The position numbers were made by a program, and so were the translations under genes. A stretch of DNA of 64,000 nucleotides. Origin: Desulfurococcaceae archaeon (GTDB taxonomy: Archaea > Thermoproteota > Thermoprotei_A > Sulfolobales > Desulfurococcaceae). A model generated the notes under the pieces. That model was not told the DNA's origin. It saw only the letters and a program-made list of their open reading frames with translations, and searched no databases. The DNA lies in NCBI GenBank assembly GCA_038845865.1, contig JAWBQJ010000001.1, positions 186,001-250,000 of the forward strand, given 5' to 3'. Positions 26,965 to 35,994 of this stretch are shown in pieces (the stretch's first letter is position 1; the number at the start of each line of letters is the position of its first letter).

Positions 26965-27312
26965 TTAAAACCCTGTAAGGGATGAGAGCTTTTCTTTTAA
27001 TTCCCGCCTATGTCGCTCATCAACCGAGTTATAAAGCTTTTTCAGCGCCTCTACAAGGTCGTCTATGATGATCGCTATCACGGTGTCCTTCTCGTAAGGT
27101 GCCGCCTGCTCGATCGCCCTCGTTAAGATCTCGTCACTCGGATGTGAGAGTCTCTTAACGTACTTTCTAACGGCTGTAGGGGATATTCCAAGTATTCTCG
27201 CGAGCTCCGTTATGCTCCTAGTCGACAACATGAACTCTACTATCTTGTACCTCGCGTCTTTACTGACCCAGTGTACGGGAAAGTCTGTCCCATGTCTGGG
27301 CTGTTCACTCAT
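26965..27312 (-). CDS. Helix-turn-helix DNA-binding protein
   Basis: The 115-residue protein has a clear helix-turn-helix at about residues 33-55 (RSITELARILGISPTAVRKYVKRL), followed by a charged helical half. Proteins with this layout in Thermoproteota are small conserved regulators or chromatin-associated proteins. It is the first gene of a four-gene cluster and may regulate it. A TATA-like AATATAATT-type run sits near 27345-27360 upstream on this strand. Confidence 0.72.
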   Translation of the reverse strand: MSEQPRHGTDFPVHWVSKDARYKIVEFMLSTRSITELARILGISPTAVRKYVKRLSHPSDEILTRAIEQAAPYEKDTVIAIIIDDLVEALKKLYNSVDERHRRELKEKLSSLTGF

Positions 27313-27393
27313 ACGAAGCGCACCGGGTTGCTTCTCACTACATATAATTCTTGAGGTTAATAAAGAGTAGCGTAATACCTCCTAATAGTAGGG

Positions 27394-28278
27394 GTGTTTT
27401 ATTTGAAACAGCAATTGTTGGTATACAGCGGTCAACTAGAAGTCATCGAGTACCCGGGTGTGGTCGTACATGAAGGAGTCCTCGTGAAGCCTTTATTCAT
27501 ATATGTAGGTGATTTTGAAAAGGCTGTTCTTAGTGGGCATATACCGGTTTCAAGGCCCACTACTCTAGGCGCCGTAGGCGTGGTCAGAATAATAGAGGCT
27601 ACAGGACCCTTTACGGAGTACACTGGGAAGATATACACCGTGACGCCGTTCGGGGCACGGGGCGTACTCGGAGTCGAGGAAAATGGTCTATTAGCCACGT
27701 TTACATCACTACACACATCGTACCTCGACGAGCCGCTATTAAACCCTTCACCGCTAGATGCTATAAGGCCCTTGATTAAGCACTCAGTAGAGCTAGCCCG
27801 CTCTTGTGAGGAACCCGTACTCGTTGAAGGTTGCGGGCTCGTGGGCGTGGCCGTGGGCATGGCGCTTAGACGTAGAGAGATTGAACCAGTATTTTACTGC
27901 GAAGATGCGAGAAGAAACGCCCTTGGCTATGGATTTACAGTTGCTTCTCACATTAGTGAATTAAACCGTAAGTGGAATGACGTTGTCTTAACGAGCACGA
28001 ATACGGCATCTAAATACAGGATTTCAAGGGACCTTGACTACAGGAGACTAGTGATATCCAGGCTCTCATTTACATCCTGGATACCAGTTAAAAAAGGTAT
28101 CTCTAGCTTAGAAGTAAGAGTAGTCGATAAGAGTAACGACGTCCCCACATCTCTAGTAAAGAGTATAGTAGGGGACCTAAGTAGAGGGGTTAAAATATAC
28201 AATCTAGCTGGCTTAGAGCACTCGATCGGGCTTTTCCCACCAAAGGGCCTAGGAAGCATTATTTCATTGGGAGCTTGA
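27394..28278 (+). CDS. MDR-superfamily (alcohol-dehydrogenase-like) protein, divergent
   Basis: The 294-residue protein resembles a shortened medium-chain dehydrogenase. An N-terminal barrel-like part contains RPTTLGAVGVVRIIEATG and TPFGARG. A Rossmann-like part follows with VLVEGCGLVGVAVGMAL as the nucleotide loop. The usual zinc ligands of alcohol dehydrogenases (GHE motif and the four-cysteine lobe) are missing, so ordinary alcohol oxidation is unlikely. The start is GTG 27394 or TTG 27403. It is divergent from the HTH cluster. Function is unknown. Confidence 0.6.
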   Translation: MFYLKQQLLVYSGQLEVIEYPGVVVHEGVLVKPLFIYVGDFEKAVLSGHIPVSRPTTLGAVGVVRIIEATGPFTEYTGKIYTVTPFGARGVLGVEENGLLATFTSLHTSYLDEPLLNPSPLDAIRPLIKHSVELARSCEEPVLVEGCGLVGVAVGMALRRREIEPVFYCEDARRNALGYGFTVASHISELNRKWNDVVLTSTNTASKYRISRDLDYRRLVISRLSFTSWIPVKKGISSLEVRVVDKSNDVPTSLVKSIVGDLSRGVKIYNLAGLEHSIGLFPPKGLGSIISLGA

Positions 28279-28321
28279 ACAAAAAGAGTATTTAATGCGT
28301 CGGTCTGGGAAGCAACGCTAT

Positions 28322-29536
28322 CTACGCCTCTTCTACGAGCCTAGCCAGCCGTTTCACGCCTTCGTAGATCTGCTCGTGAGACGGATAGCTGAAGTTTAGC
28401 CTCATGCTATTTTCACCGGTTCCATCCACGTGGAAGCTCCCACCCGGGACATAGGCTACTTTGTACTCATCTATTGCTTTTTGTAGCAGTAGTCCGGCAT
28501 TGAAGCGTTTCTTATATATGTACGTGAACACAAACAACCCCCCTACGGGCTTAGAGTACCATACGTATTCAGGGAAGTACTCTTTAAGAGCATTTAGCAT
28601 GGTGTCCCGTTTCGCTCGGTAGTGCGGTAAGGCCTTAGTTATTACCTTGTCTACTACTCCACGCTTAATCGCTTCCGCTACAATGAGCTGGGCAAGTGTG
28701 GCGCTGTGAAGGTCTACGTACTGCTTAACAAGCTCTATTTTCCTAACTATATCCGCACCCGCTACTACCCACCCTATTCTAAGACCAGGAGCCAGTATCT
28801 TACTAACAGTACTCATGTATACTACTCTACCCTCCTTATCCATGCTCTTCAAAGTCGAAGTATCGACCCCTTCTTCAAATACCAGGTAGCCGTAAGGGTC
28901 ATCTTCTACTATTAGTAGATCGTACCTGGACGCTATTTCGAGTACGTGCTTTTTCCTCTCCTTACTCATCGTAACGCCCGCCGGGTTTTGCGCTATTGGA
29001 ACCGTGTATATGAACTTCACTCTACTGAGCTCTTCTTTCGGCATTTCCTCCAGTTTTTTCTCCAAGATGTCGGTTTTAAGACCTTTATCATCTAGTGGTA
29101 CTCCGATGAACCTTGCACCCGCGTTTCTAAAAGCTCCGATGGCCGCTAGGTATGTTGGGTTTTCTGTTATGACAACGTCTCCGGGGTCTACGAAGACCCT
29201 AGCTACTAGGTCTAGTGCCGACTGGCTACCGGTGGTGATCACGATGTCTTCCGGGTTGCACGCTATATTCCTCCTCGCCACGAAGCTACAAACCGTTTCT
29301 CTAACTTCCGGTACTCCTTTGGTTTCACTGTACTGCAATGCTACGTTACCGTACTTCACTATGACCTCTCTGGCTATCTCTGCAAGCTCTTCTTTGGGAA
29401 ACAATGCGGGGTCAGGTATGCCGCCGGCAAAGCTTATTACATCCTTTCTCCTACTAATTATAGCCAGTAGTTCTCTTACCTCGGATGCTTTAATACTCGT
29501 TGCAAGCCTACTATAGTACTTGGAGTAGTTAACCAT
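28322..29536 (-). CDS. PLP-dependent aminotransferase (2-aminoadipate/aromatic aminotransferase type)
   Basis: About 404 residues show the LysN/MocR-type class I aminotransferase pattern: ISFAGGIPDPALFP, LQYSETKGVPEVRE, TTGSQSALDLVARV, the NPAG loop in IPIAQNPAG-like sequence, IVEDDPYGYLVFE and the lysine in STVSKILAPGLRIGWVV. Archaeal relatives act on 2-aminoadipate, branched-chain or aromatic amino acids; the exact substrate is not decidable. ATG 29536 follows GAGGTG closely; a TTG at 29545 is the alternative. Confidence 0.88.
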   Translation of the reverse strand: MVNYSKYYSRLATSIKASEVRELLAIISRRKDVISFAGGIPDPALFPKEELAEIAREVIVKYGNVALQYSETKGVPEVRETVCSFVARRNIACNPEDIVITTGSQSALDLVARVFVDPGDVVITENPTYLAAIGAFRNAGARFIGVPLDDKGLKTDILEKKLEEMPKEELSRVKFIYTVPIAQNPAGVTMSKERKKHVLEIASRYDLLIVEDDPYGYLVFEEGVDTSTLKSMDKEGRVVYMSTVSKILAPGLRIGWVVAGADIVRKIELVKQYVDLHSATLAQLIVAEAIKRGVVDKVITKALPHYRAKRDTMLNALKEYFPEYVWYSKPVGGLFVFTYIYKKRFNAGLLLQKAIDEYKVAYVPGGSFHVDGTGENSMRLNFSYPSHEQIYEGVKRLARLVEEA

Positions 29537-29568
29537 ACACCTCAACCATTTTTAGTATCCGTATACAC

Positions 29569-29579
29569 AATATATAAGC
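29569..29579 (+). promoter_or_regulatory. TATA box for radical SAM gene
   Basis: AATATATAAGC lies about 28 bases before the ATG at 29602, the typical archaeal distance for a leaderless transcript. Confidence 0.6.
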
Positions 29580-29601
29580 ATTTATACGGGTTGAAGACGT
29601 C

Positions 29602-31173
29602 ATGGAGATAAACGTATGTAGAAAGAACGTATCACGAGTTGTAGCCAGGGTAGCGTACATCTATCCAAGCACCTATAAAGCGATGATCTCGGGGCTTTCC
29701 GCAGACATCGTGTATGGATTGTTAAACAGGCTCGATGAAGTCTACGTCGAGAGATTCGCCTGTAGTCGCCTCCACGGACCCGAAGACGAACCACGTAGCT
29801 TCGAGACTGGTAGCAGACTTAGGGAGTTCTCGTTAATACTAACGAGCATACATTATGAGCCGGATATCGTGAACCTTGCTAGACTGCTACTCTCCGGGGG
29901 GATCAGCGTACTAGCGGGGCAGAGAGGAGAGCACGTAGTCATTGCCGGCGGCCCCGCCTGCATGGAAAACCCGATACCGTATAGCGATGTTGTCGACGCG
30001 TGTATTGTCGGCGAAGCGGAAGAGACCCTGGAGAAAGTAATCAATCTATGGCTTGAATATGGTGGCTCAAAGAAGAGGTTTCTCGAGGAGCTGGCTAGTT
30101 TAAGCTACGTCTACGTACCCGGCCTAAGCAACGGCATTGTCGTAAGGAAATACGCTAGAGACCTCAATACATCGTTTTATCCCATAAAGCAAGTTGAAAA
30201 CACAGACATAGAGCCCGTGTACGGTCGTGGATTTAAGCTTGAAGTTTCACGGGGATGCATTTTTTGGTGTAGTTTCTGCGTTGAAACGCGCCTATTTCAG
30301 CCCTATAGAGAACGGGGCTTAAGCACGTTAAAGGGCATTTTGGAGAGAGGCCTAAACTACTCCCTGGCCGGTAAGAGAGTGGTGATATTTTCACTGGTAT
30401 TTCCCGCTACACAAACCCATTACAAGCTACTCGAGTACCTGGAGAAAGAGGGCTACATCGCCTCAATACCATCTCTACGTGTATCGCCTTACCTGGAAAA
30501 GGCACTTGAATTGATAAGGAGTCTAGGTCAAAGAACGCTCACTCTTGCTCCCGAATCGTTCTCGCCCATAGTTCAATCAGTGTTATTCAAGTATACCGGT
30601 TTACTCGAGTACGTGAATAACATCCTGGAAGAAGCCATTAAAATGGGGTTCGACCTAAAGCTGTACTTGATCTACGGGTTCAAGGGCCTCGAAAACACCG
30701 ACCTCGAAGTTAACTCCGAGCACTTAAACAGGCTTATAAAAACAGCTAAGCAGTTTAAGCGTAGAATGGTGGTTTCTTTCACCCCCCTAATACCCAAGCC
30801 ACACACGCTCTTCCAGTGGGTTGGGATGCTACCAAGGGATAGGCTCGCCAGTATTCTAAGAGCATACAGAAATAGATTAAAAGGACCAGTTGAAACCAGG
30901 GTTTATGATATTGACTGGGCCATCATACAGGCGCAACTAGCCCTCTCTCCGAGGCCTCTTGGCTCGTTTATTGAGCAGTGGGCTAAGTGCGGTGGCGGCC
31001 TAGCAGGTTGGAGAAGAGCTATGAGGGATCTCGGAGTTAACTATGAATACGTCTTTACCGGCTACAGCCCAGAGTCCCAGCTACCGTGGGGTTTCATAGC
31101 GCTAGGCGATGAGCACGGCGAGGTAGCTAAGTCTCAGTACGTTGTTTACGAAAAATTAGCTAGGAGCCTTTAA
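29602..31173 (+). CDS. Radical SAM protein with B12-binding-like N-terminal domain
   Basis: The 523-residue protein carries the radical SAM cluster motif CIFWCSFC (C219, C223, C226), preceded by a Rossmann-like N-terminal half (ISVLAGQRGEHVVIAGGPACMENP, VDACIVGEAEETL) that looks like the cobalamin-binding domain of B12-dependent radical SAM enzymes. The GEAE loop and the following glycine-rich pattern fit tRNA or natural-product methyl(thio)transferase relatives. No TRAM domain is evident. The enzyme probably alkylates or methylthiolates a substrate by radical chemistry; the substrate is unknown. It converges with the DUF35 gene, overlapping by 14 bases. Confidence 0.82.
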   Translation: MEINVCRKNVSRVVARVAYIYPSTYKAMISGLSADIVYGLLNRLDEVYVERFACSRLHGPEDEPRSFETGSRLREFSLILTSIHYEPDIVNLARLLLSGGISVLAGQRGEHVVIAGGPACMENPIPYSDVVDACIVGEAEETLEKVINLWLEYGGSKKRFLEELASLSYVYVPGLSNGIVVRKYARDLNTSFYPIKQVENTDIEPVYGRGFKLEVSRGCIFWCSFCVETRLFQPYRERGLSTLKGILERGLNYSLAGKRVVIFSLVFPATQTHYKLLEYLEKEGYIASIPSLRVSPYLEKALELIRSLGQRTLTLAPESFSPIVQSVLFKYTGLLEYVNNILEEAIKMGFDLKLYLIYGFKGLENTDLEVNSEHLNRLIKTAKQFKRRMVVSFTPLIPKPHTLFQWVGMLPRDRLASILRAYRNRLKGPVETRVYDIDWAIIQAQLALSPRPLGSFIEQWAKCGGGLAGWRRAMRDLGVNYEYVFTGYSPESQLPWGFIALGDEHGEVAKSQYVVYEKLARSL

Positions 31174-31582
31174 GCACGGGTCTAAACGCTACTCCGTAAT
31201 ATATTAATCCGTGCTCGCATTCCTCCCCTACTCTCCTTAGTACGGGTTCCATTAGCATGCCGGCCTTGAGGTCTGTTGATAGCACGTCTGTTAGCGGGGC
31301 GAGAATCTTAACTTTCGTGGTGGTAGTTTCCAGGATGCCTAGTATGAGGGGCTTTTTGTCTTCAAACCCGTCCATTACGCTATATATTACCGTCCAGGTG
31401 ATTAGTCTGGCTTTTTCATCTATTAATTCCACGTCCTCGATGTTCTTGGAGCCACAGTACCTGCACATAGAGGAGGGTGGATAGGCTGCTCTTCCGCAGT
31501 CCTTGCAGCGAGTCGCAATTAATCTGTACCTGTGAATCCTGGTTCTCCAGGTTGGGGGTATTGAAATTCTCATCGCGTACAC
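31160..31582 (-). CDS. DUF35 zinc-ribbon/OB-fold acyl-CoA-associated protein
   Basis: The 140-residue protein begins with a rubredoxin-like zinc ribbon (CKDCGRAAYPPSSMCRYCG, four cysteines) followed by an OB fold (ITWTVIYSV, GILETTTTKVKILAPL). In archaea DUF35 proteins form a complex with acetoacetyl-CoA thiolase and HMG-CoA synthase that channels intermediates in mevalonate synthesis. It follows HMG-CoA synthase with no gap, which agrees with that role. The thiolase gene usually found alongside is not in this window. Confidence 0.9.
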   Translation of the reverse strand: MYAMRISIPPTWRTRIHRYRLIATRCKDCGRAAYPPSSMCRYCGSKNIEDVELIDEKARLITWTVIYSVMDGFEDKKPLILGILETTTTKVKILAPLTDVLSTDLKAGMLMEPVLRRVGEECEHGLIYYGVAFRPVLKGS

Positions 31583-32641
31583 CTATCCTACCCTGTTAAT
31601 TAGTTTCCGGTATTTAGCGTAAAGAGAGTAACTTATCAATTGCTTTCTCTGCAGGTAGTCGTCTACTGTTGGCGCCCTGTCCCGCCTCTCAAGTACTTTA
31701 TCCGTCACGATTATGCTGAAGGCGTCGGATCCGGCGCCACTTCCGAACGGTGCTAGTAATATCCTTTGACCCGGCTTAGCGTGCTCCAGCACCCTCGCGA
31801 AGCCTATTAGAGCGGATGAGTTGTAGCTATTGCCGATGTAGGGGGTAACAAGGCCGAGAAGTACCTTCTCTCTAGGGAATCCGAGCATCCTGGCCACTCT
31901 AAGCGGGAATGATCCATTAGGCTGATGAAATACGGCGTAGTCGAAATCTTCGGGCTTGAGCCCTGCCCTTTCGAAGAGGGCCTTAACTGCACTCACTATG
32001 TGTTTAAAGTATGAGGGCTCACCGGTGAAGGCTTCTCCGTGGAGAGGGTACTTCGAACTATCCCTTCTCCAAAAGTCCGGAGTATCGGTGACGTAGGTAG
32101 CGCTCGCTTCAAAGTAAGCTACGGACTCCTCGCGGTTACCAATGATCAACGCCGTTGCTGCAGATGATGCTGTAAACTCTAGCACATCTCCCGGATTAGC
32201 CTGTGCCGTGTCGCTTCCTACAACGAGTGTGTATTTGACCAGCCCAGATGCAACTACGCCAATGCTAGTTCTGATGGCTTCACTGGCTGCCCTGCACGCG
32301 AATTCCCAGTCCGTAGCCATGGTGTGGGGAGTTATGTTCAGTGCCTCGGCTATGATTGTTGCGGAGGGCTTGACGGCATATGGCTTACTCTCCGTCCCAA
32401 ACCAAACCGCTCCTATTTCCTTGGGGTTTACACCTGCTCTTCTTAAAGCGTTCCTAGCCGCTTCCCATCCCATGGTTACGGCGTCTTCATCCACTCCGGC
32501 AACGCTTTTTTCTAGTACGCCCAGTTCTTCTGGCTGTTCAGGGTTAAAGCCCCAAACCTCGGCTATTTCTTTGAGGCTTAGCCTCCATTTTGGTATGTAA
32601 ACGCCCCAGCCCACTATGCCGGCTTTTTCTTCGGGTAGCAT
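31583..32641 (-). CDS. Hydroxymethylglutaryl-CoA synthase, archaeal type
   Basis: The 352-residue thiolase-fold enzyme has WFGTESKPYAVKP (E84), DWEFACRAAS with the nucleophile C116, and VFHQPNGSFP with H239, the Glu-Cys-His set of HMG-CoA synthases. It condenses acetyl-CoA with acetoacetyl-CoA in the mevalonate route to archaeal lipids. DUF35 is its immediate downstream partner. Its ATG overlaps head-to-head with the ATG of the divergent radical SAM gene (CATG at 32639-32642), so the promoters of each must lie inside the other gene. Confidence 0.93.
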   Translation of the reverse strand: MLPEEKAGIVGWGVYIPKWRLSLKEIAEVWGFNPEQPEELGVLEKSVAGVDEDAVTMGWEAARNALRRAGVNPKEIGAVWFGTESKPYAVKPSATIIAEALNITPHTMATDWEFACRAASEAIRTSIGVVASGLVKYTLVVGSDTAQANPGDVLEFTASSAATALIIGNREESVAYFEASATYVTDTPDFWRRDSSKYPLHGEAFTGEPSYFKHIVSAVKALFERAGLKPEDFDYAVFHQPNGSFPLRVARMLGFPREKVLLGLVTPYIGNSYNSSALIGFARVLEHAKPGQRILLAPFGSGAGSDAFSIIVTDKVLERRDRAPTVDDYLQRKQLISYSLYAKYRKLINRVG

Positions 32642-33776
32642 GCGCTACACCTCTTTATTGAAAACAGGGGTAAAGGATAAAAAGCTCTTCTACGTGTGTA
32701 GAGTCTCCGGGTGGGTGCGTCCTGTAGTGGTCGAATTAAGGCGCTTGGGGGAGTTTCACGATGGTAGGTTAGTGTACTGGGTGCCTCGCGGAGTACCTGC
32801 TTTCGGCTACATGGCATTCGGTGTCGTTGATAGGGCCACAAACGTGCTACAAGCAAGGCCTACAACAATCTGCCCGCAAAACTGCATTTTCTGCAGCGTT
32901 GATGCGGGTCTAGCGCCTATCCGTAGGTGGGCTGAATACGTCGTTGACCCTGAGGTGATCGTGGAAGGCGTTAAGAAGGCGGTTGAGGAAAAAGGTTGCA
33001 ACGTTGAGGTTCTCCTAGACACGGTTGGAGACGTGCTGACCTACCCCCACCTAGTTAACCTGGTTAGAGAGTTAAAGAAACTCAGTGGCGTAAGGTCAGT
33101 TGCCCTTGAAACGCATGGACTACTACTATCCAGGAAGCTCATAGACCGGTTAGCCGAAGCCGGGCTTGACAGGATAAATTTGAGCATTGACACGCTAAAC
33201 CCCGAAAAAGCGAGATACCTCTACGGCACCCCAGTGTACGACGTGAAACGGGTGATCGAGGTTATCGAATACGCCGTGAAGGAGACACCAATAGACCTCC
33301 ACGTAACGCCGTTATGGCTTCCGGGTATAAATGACGATGATATAGTCGACGTCGTGAACTGGGCTGTCAGGATCGGTGCTGGCAAGAGATGGCCACCCGT
33401 CACGGTGCAGAAGTTCGTTAAACACAAATATGGTCGTGGACACGAACTGCGGAGCGTGCCGTGGAGTGAATTCTGGAAATTCCTGGAAAAGCTCGAAGGC
33501 GAGCTTGGCTTTAGGCTTAGGTGGACAATGAATGAGTGGAAGATGCACTACGCCAAGAGCATCGGTAAGGTCCTCAAGGAAGGGGAGTTAGTAGAGGTGA
33601 TGGTTCTTTCCCGAGGTTTATTCAAAGGAGAGTTTTTAGGCATGTACCGGGGAAAAGTGCTGGTTGCGATTACGCCAACTCGGGGGGTTAAACTGTCAAC
33701 GGGTAAGTACTACTTGGCAGAGGTGGTAAGTAGTAAGTATGGCCTCTACATCGTAAAGGTATTAAACGCTCTATGA
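32640..33776 (+). CDS. Radical SAM protein with C-terminal TRAM-like domain
   Basis: The cluster motif is TTICPQNCIFCSVDAG (C78, C82, C85 from ATG 32640). A TIM-barrel body with LETHGLLLSRKLIDRLAEAGLDRINLSIDTLNPEKARYLYG follows, a MoaA-like substrate strand. The last 60 residues (VEVMVLSRGLFKGEFLGMYRGKVLVAI) look like a TRAM or OB-type RNA-binding domain, which points to a nucleic-acid substrate such as tRNA. The start might be ATG 32640 or TTG 32655. It is divergent from HMG-CoA synthase. Specific reaction unknown. Confidence 0.8.
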   Translation: MRYTSLLKTGVKDKKLFYVCRVSGWVRPVVVELRRLGEFHDGRLVYWVPRGVPAFGYMAFGVVDRATNVLQARPTTICPQNCIFCSVDAGLAPIRRWAEYVVDPEVIVEGVKKAVEEKGCNVEVLLDTVGDVLTYPHLVNLVRELKKLSGVRSVALETHGLLLSRKLIDRLAEAGLDRINLSIDTLNPEKARYLYGTPVYDVKRVIEVIEYAVKETPIDLHVTPLWLPGINDDDIVDVVNWAVRIGAGKRWPPVTVQKFVKHKYGRGHELRSVPWSEFWKFLEKLEGELGFRLRWTMNEWKMHYAKSIGKVLKEGELVEVMVLSRGLFKGEFLGMYRGKVLVAITPTRGVKLSTGKYYLAEVVSSKYGLYIVKVLNAL

Positions 33777-34028
33777 ATAGAGCTCGCCGCGCATGGCAAG
33801 TCTGCGCTTCTTCCTTCTAATAATAAACATGGTAACGAGCCCGTGAGAGGTCAAGGCTAGTCCCGCTAACGATAGGGCGTAGCAGAGCAGGCTTATAGCT
33901 ATTAACAGATCGGGGTTTTCGATGTGGAATACCCTGATTACTACTAGGAATATTATCAGCCACCCTGAAAAAAGCAGTGCGATCCCTACAAGTAGTTCCA
34001 GGTTTTCCTTGGCAACTTTAATGCTCAT
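33771..34028 (-). CDS. Small two-helix membrane protein at end of transporter operon
   Basis: This 85-residue protein has two membrane helices (about 12-34 and 38-66) and a basic tail. It overlaps the end of the upstream ATPase gene by 11 bases, so it is translated with the ABC importer, possibly as an accessory subunit. No family is recognised. It converges with the radical SAM gene, overlapping by six bases. Confidence 0.65.
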   Translation of the reverse strand: MSIKVAKENLELLVGIALLFSGWLIIFLVVIRVFHIENPDLLIAISLLCYALSLAGLALTSHGLVTMFIIRRKKRRLAMRGELYS

Positions 34029-35022
34029 AAAGCCAACACTTCACTTGTCTACCTTTCACATCAAACATTGGCGGTTCAGTCGTTTTGCACTTCTCCGTCA
34101 CATACGGACACCGAGGTGATAGCCTACACCCTGGTGGCGGTCTAAGTAGGTTAGGTGGCTCCCCCGGCAGCGTCTTCTTAATAATAAACCTGTTCTGGGG
34201 GTCGGGGTCAGGTAGCACGTTAATTAACGCTTCTGTGTAGGGGTGCATGGGTTTGTATATTATGTCCTTGGAGTTTCCGAGTTCTACTATTTGACCCGCA
34301 TACATTACTGCAACCCTATCCGAGAAGTATTTTGCCGTTGCGAAATCGTGTGTGATGTAAAGTACTGCTGCCTTGTACCTTTCTCTAAGCTCACGGAATA
34401 GGGTTAGTATTTCTATTCTAACAGAAGCATCAAGCATCGAGACCGGTTCATCTGCTACTATTAACTTAGGCCTAAGTACTAGCGCCCTGGCTATGGCGAC
34501 TCTTTGTAGCTGTCCACCGCTTAGCATGTGAGGATACTTGTTAACAAAATCCTCGGGAGGCGTTAATCCCACTTCCTCGAGTATTTCGATAACTCTTCTC
34601 CTCTTTTCTTCGGAGGGTACCTTGTGAATCGTCATCGGCTCTTCGATGATCCTCCTTATTGGCATGAACGGCGGCATTGCCCCGTAAGGATCCTGCTGGA
34701 TGTAACCGACCTGCCTAGAATACCACGATCTAACCAGGCTTGGCTTGAACCCGGTTATGTCTATACCATTAAATATGACCCTGCCACCGGTGATTGGAAG
34801 TAACTTCATAACTGCGCGTGCAAAGGTAGACTTGCCGCAACCGCTCTCTCCTACCAAAGCTACAGCTTCGTTTACTTTGACCGTTAATGAAACGCCGTCA
34901 ACCGCCCTTATATAGCCTACGACTGAAAACAACTTCCTTACTGGGTGGTATATCTTTAGATCATCTGTTTTAAGTAATTCATCCGTCTGGATTTCCTCGG
35001 GGAGTTTAGGCTTTTCCACCAT
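34018..35022 (-). CDS. Oligopeptide/oligosaccharide ABC importer ATPase (DppF/OppF type)
   Basis: The 334-residue ATPase has Walker A VGESGCGKSTFARA, signature LSGGQLQRVAIARAL, Walker B LIVADEPVSMLD and the switch region YITHD. After the ATPase comes the oligo_HPY tail with a cysteine pattern (CRLSPRCPYVTEKCK, then CWLYE) typical of the Dpp/Opp family. It is the second ATPase of the operon and would pair with the product of 35006-35986 as a heterodimer. Archaeal members of this family often import oligosaccharides as well as peptides. Confidence 0.92.
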   Translation of the reverse strand: MVEKPKLPEEIQTDELLKTDDLKIYHPVRKLFSVVGYIRAVDGVSLTVKVNEAVALVGESGCGKSTFARAVMKLLPITGGRVIFNGIDITGFKPSLVRSWYSRQVGYIQQDPYGAMPPFMPIRRIIEEPMTIHKVPSEEKRRRVIEILEEVGLTPPEDFVNKYPHMLSGGQLQRVAIARALVLRPKLIVADEPVSMLDASVRIEILTLFRELRERYKAAVLYITHDFATAKYFSDRVAVMYAGQIVELGNSKDIIYKPMHPYTEALINVLPDPDPQNRFIIKKTLPGEPPNLLRPPPGCRLSPRCPYVTEKCKTTEPPMFDVKGRQVKCWLYEH

Positions 35023-35986
35023 ATAGCCAGCACCTCACGTAAGAGTCTGTACCTATCTCAATAACGGGTGGTTCCCGTTCGCAAATAGGCATGACGTGTT
35101 TGCATCTCGGTCTAAATCTACAACCCTTAGGCGGGTTAATAAGGCTAGGCGGCGTCCCCGGAATAAATGCTACAGGCCTCTCCGTTCTTAGCCTTGGAAC
35201 GCTTCCCAGTAGGCCTTGGGAATAGGGGTGTGCCGGGTCTACGTAGACTTTTTCGGCAGGGCCGAGTTCTACTATTTGACCCGCGTACATCACTGCGACC
35301 TTGTCCGCGAGCTCGCTTGAGGTCGATATGTCGTGGGTAATGAATATGTATGATATCTTCATGGAGTTTCTAATCTCCTTGAGCATGTTGAGTATGTTTG
35401 CCTGCGTCATTACGTCTAAAGCTGACGTCGGCTCATCTAGTATTACTATCCGGGGGTTGGTGATGAGGGACATTGCTATTACGACTCTCTGTTTCATGCC
35501 CCCACTTAGTTCGAACGGGTATCTCCATAGGAATTCCTCTACAATGCCGACTTTTTTCAGGATCTCCGCTGCCCTCTTCACCGCCTCTTCTTTACTGGTC
35601 TTGAAGTGTATTATTAGCGGCTCTATTAAGTGGTCTACAACCTTTATGACAGGGTTGAGGGAGTTCATTGCTGCCTGTGAGACGTAGGAAATCTTTTTCC
35701 AGCGTATTTTCTCATCGAATTCCCTGTCGGATAGAGCTATCGTTTCAACGCCTTCGATCTTAATGCTTCCATTATACTCCGCTACGTTTCGGGGCAGGAA
35801 CCTCATTATAGCTCTTGCAAGTGTTGTTTTCCCGCAGCCGGATTCACCAATTAGTGCTATCGTCTCGCCTTCTTTTAGGGTGAAAGTGGCGTTTTCGACC
35901 GCTTTCACGACCCCTATCATTGTTTTATAGTACAACTTCACGTCTTTAACTTCGAGAACCGTGGACATTTCTTGCCACCTCTTCAT
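35006..35986 (-). CDS. Oligopeptide/oligosaccharide ABC importer ATPase (DppD/OppD type)
   Basis: The 326-residue ATPase has Walker A IGESGCGKTTLARAI, signature LSGGMKQRVVIAMSL, Walker B IVILDEPTSALD and the oligo_HPY tail with CRFRPRCKHVMPIC. The GMKQR form of the signature is characteristic of the D-type subunit. Its end overlaps the start of the F-type ATPase gene by 17 bases. Its start lies nine bases after the permease gene. The true start may be the ATG five codons inside (MSTVLEVKDVKL). Confidence 0.92.
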   Translation of the reverse strand: MKRWQEMSTVLEVKDVKLYYKTMIGVVKAVENATFTLKEGETIALIGESGCGKTTLARAIMRFLPRNVAEYNGSIKIEGVETIALSDREFDEKIRWKKISYVSQAAMNSLNPVIKVVDHLIEPLIIHFKTSKEEAVKRAAEILKKVGIVEEFLWRYPFELSGGMKQRVVIAMSLITNPRIVILDEPTSALDVMTQANILNMLKEIRNSMKISYIFITHDISTSSELADKVAVMYAGQIVELGPAEKVYVDPAHPYSQGLLGSVPRLRTERPVAFIPGTPPSLINPPKGCRFRPRCKHVMPICEREPPVIEIGTDSYVRCWLYGGKA

Positions 35987-35994
35987 GCTTTATA

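Noticed and set aside
29004-29516. 170-codon plus-strand frame in the aminotransferase gene
   Set aside because: It is antisense to conserved aminotransferase motifs and is rich in Ser/Leu/Ala, a shadow.
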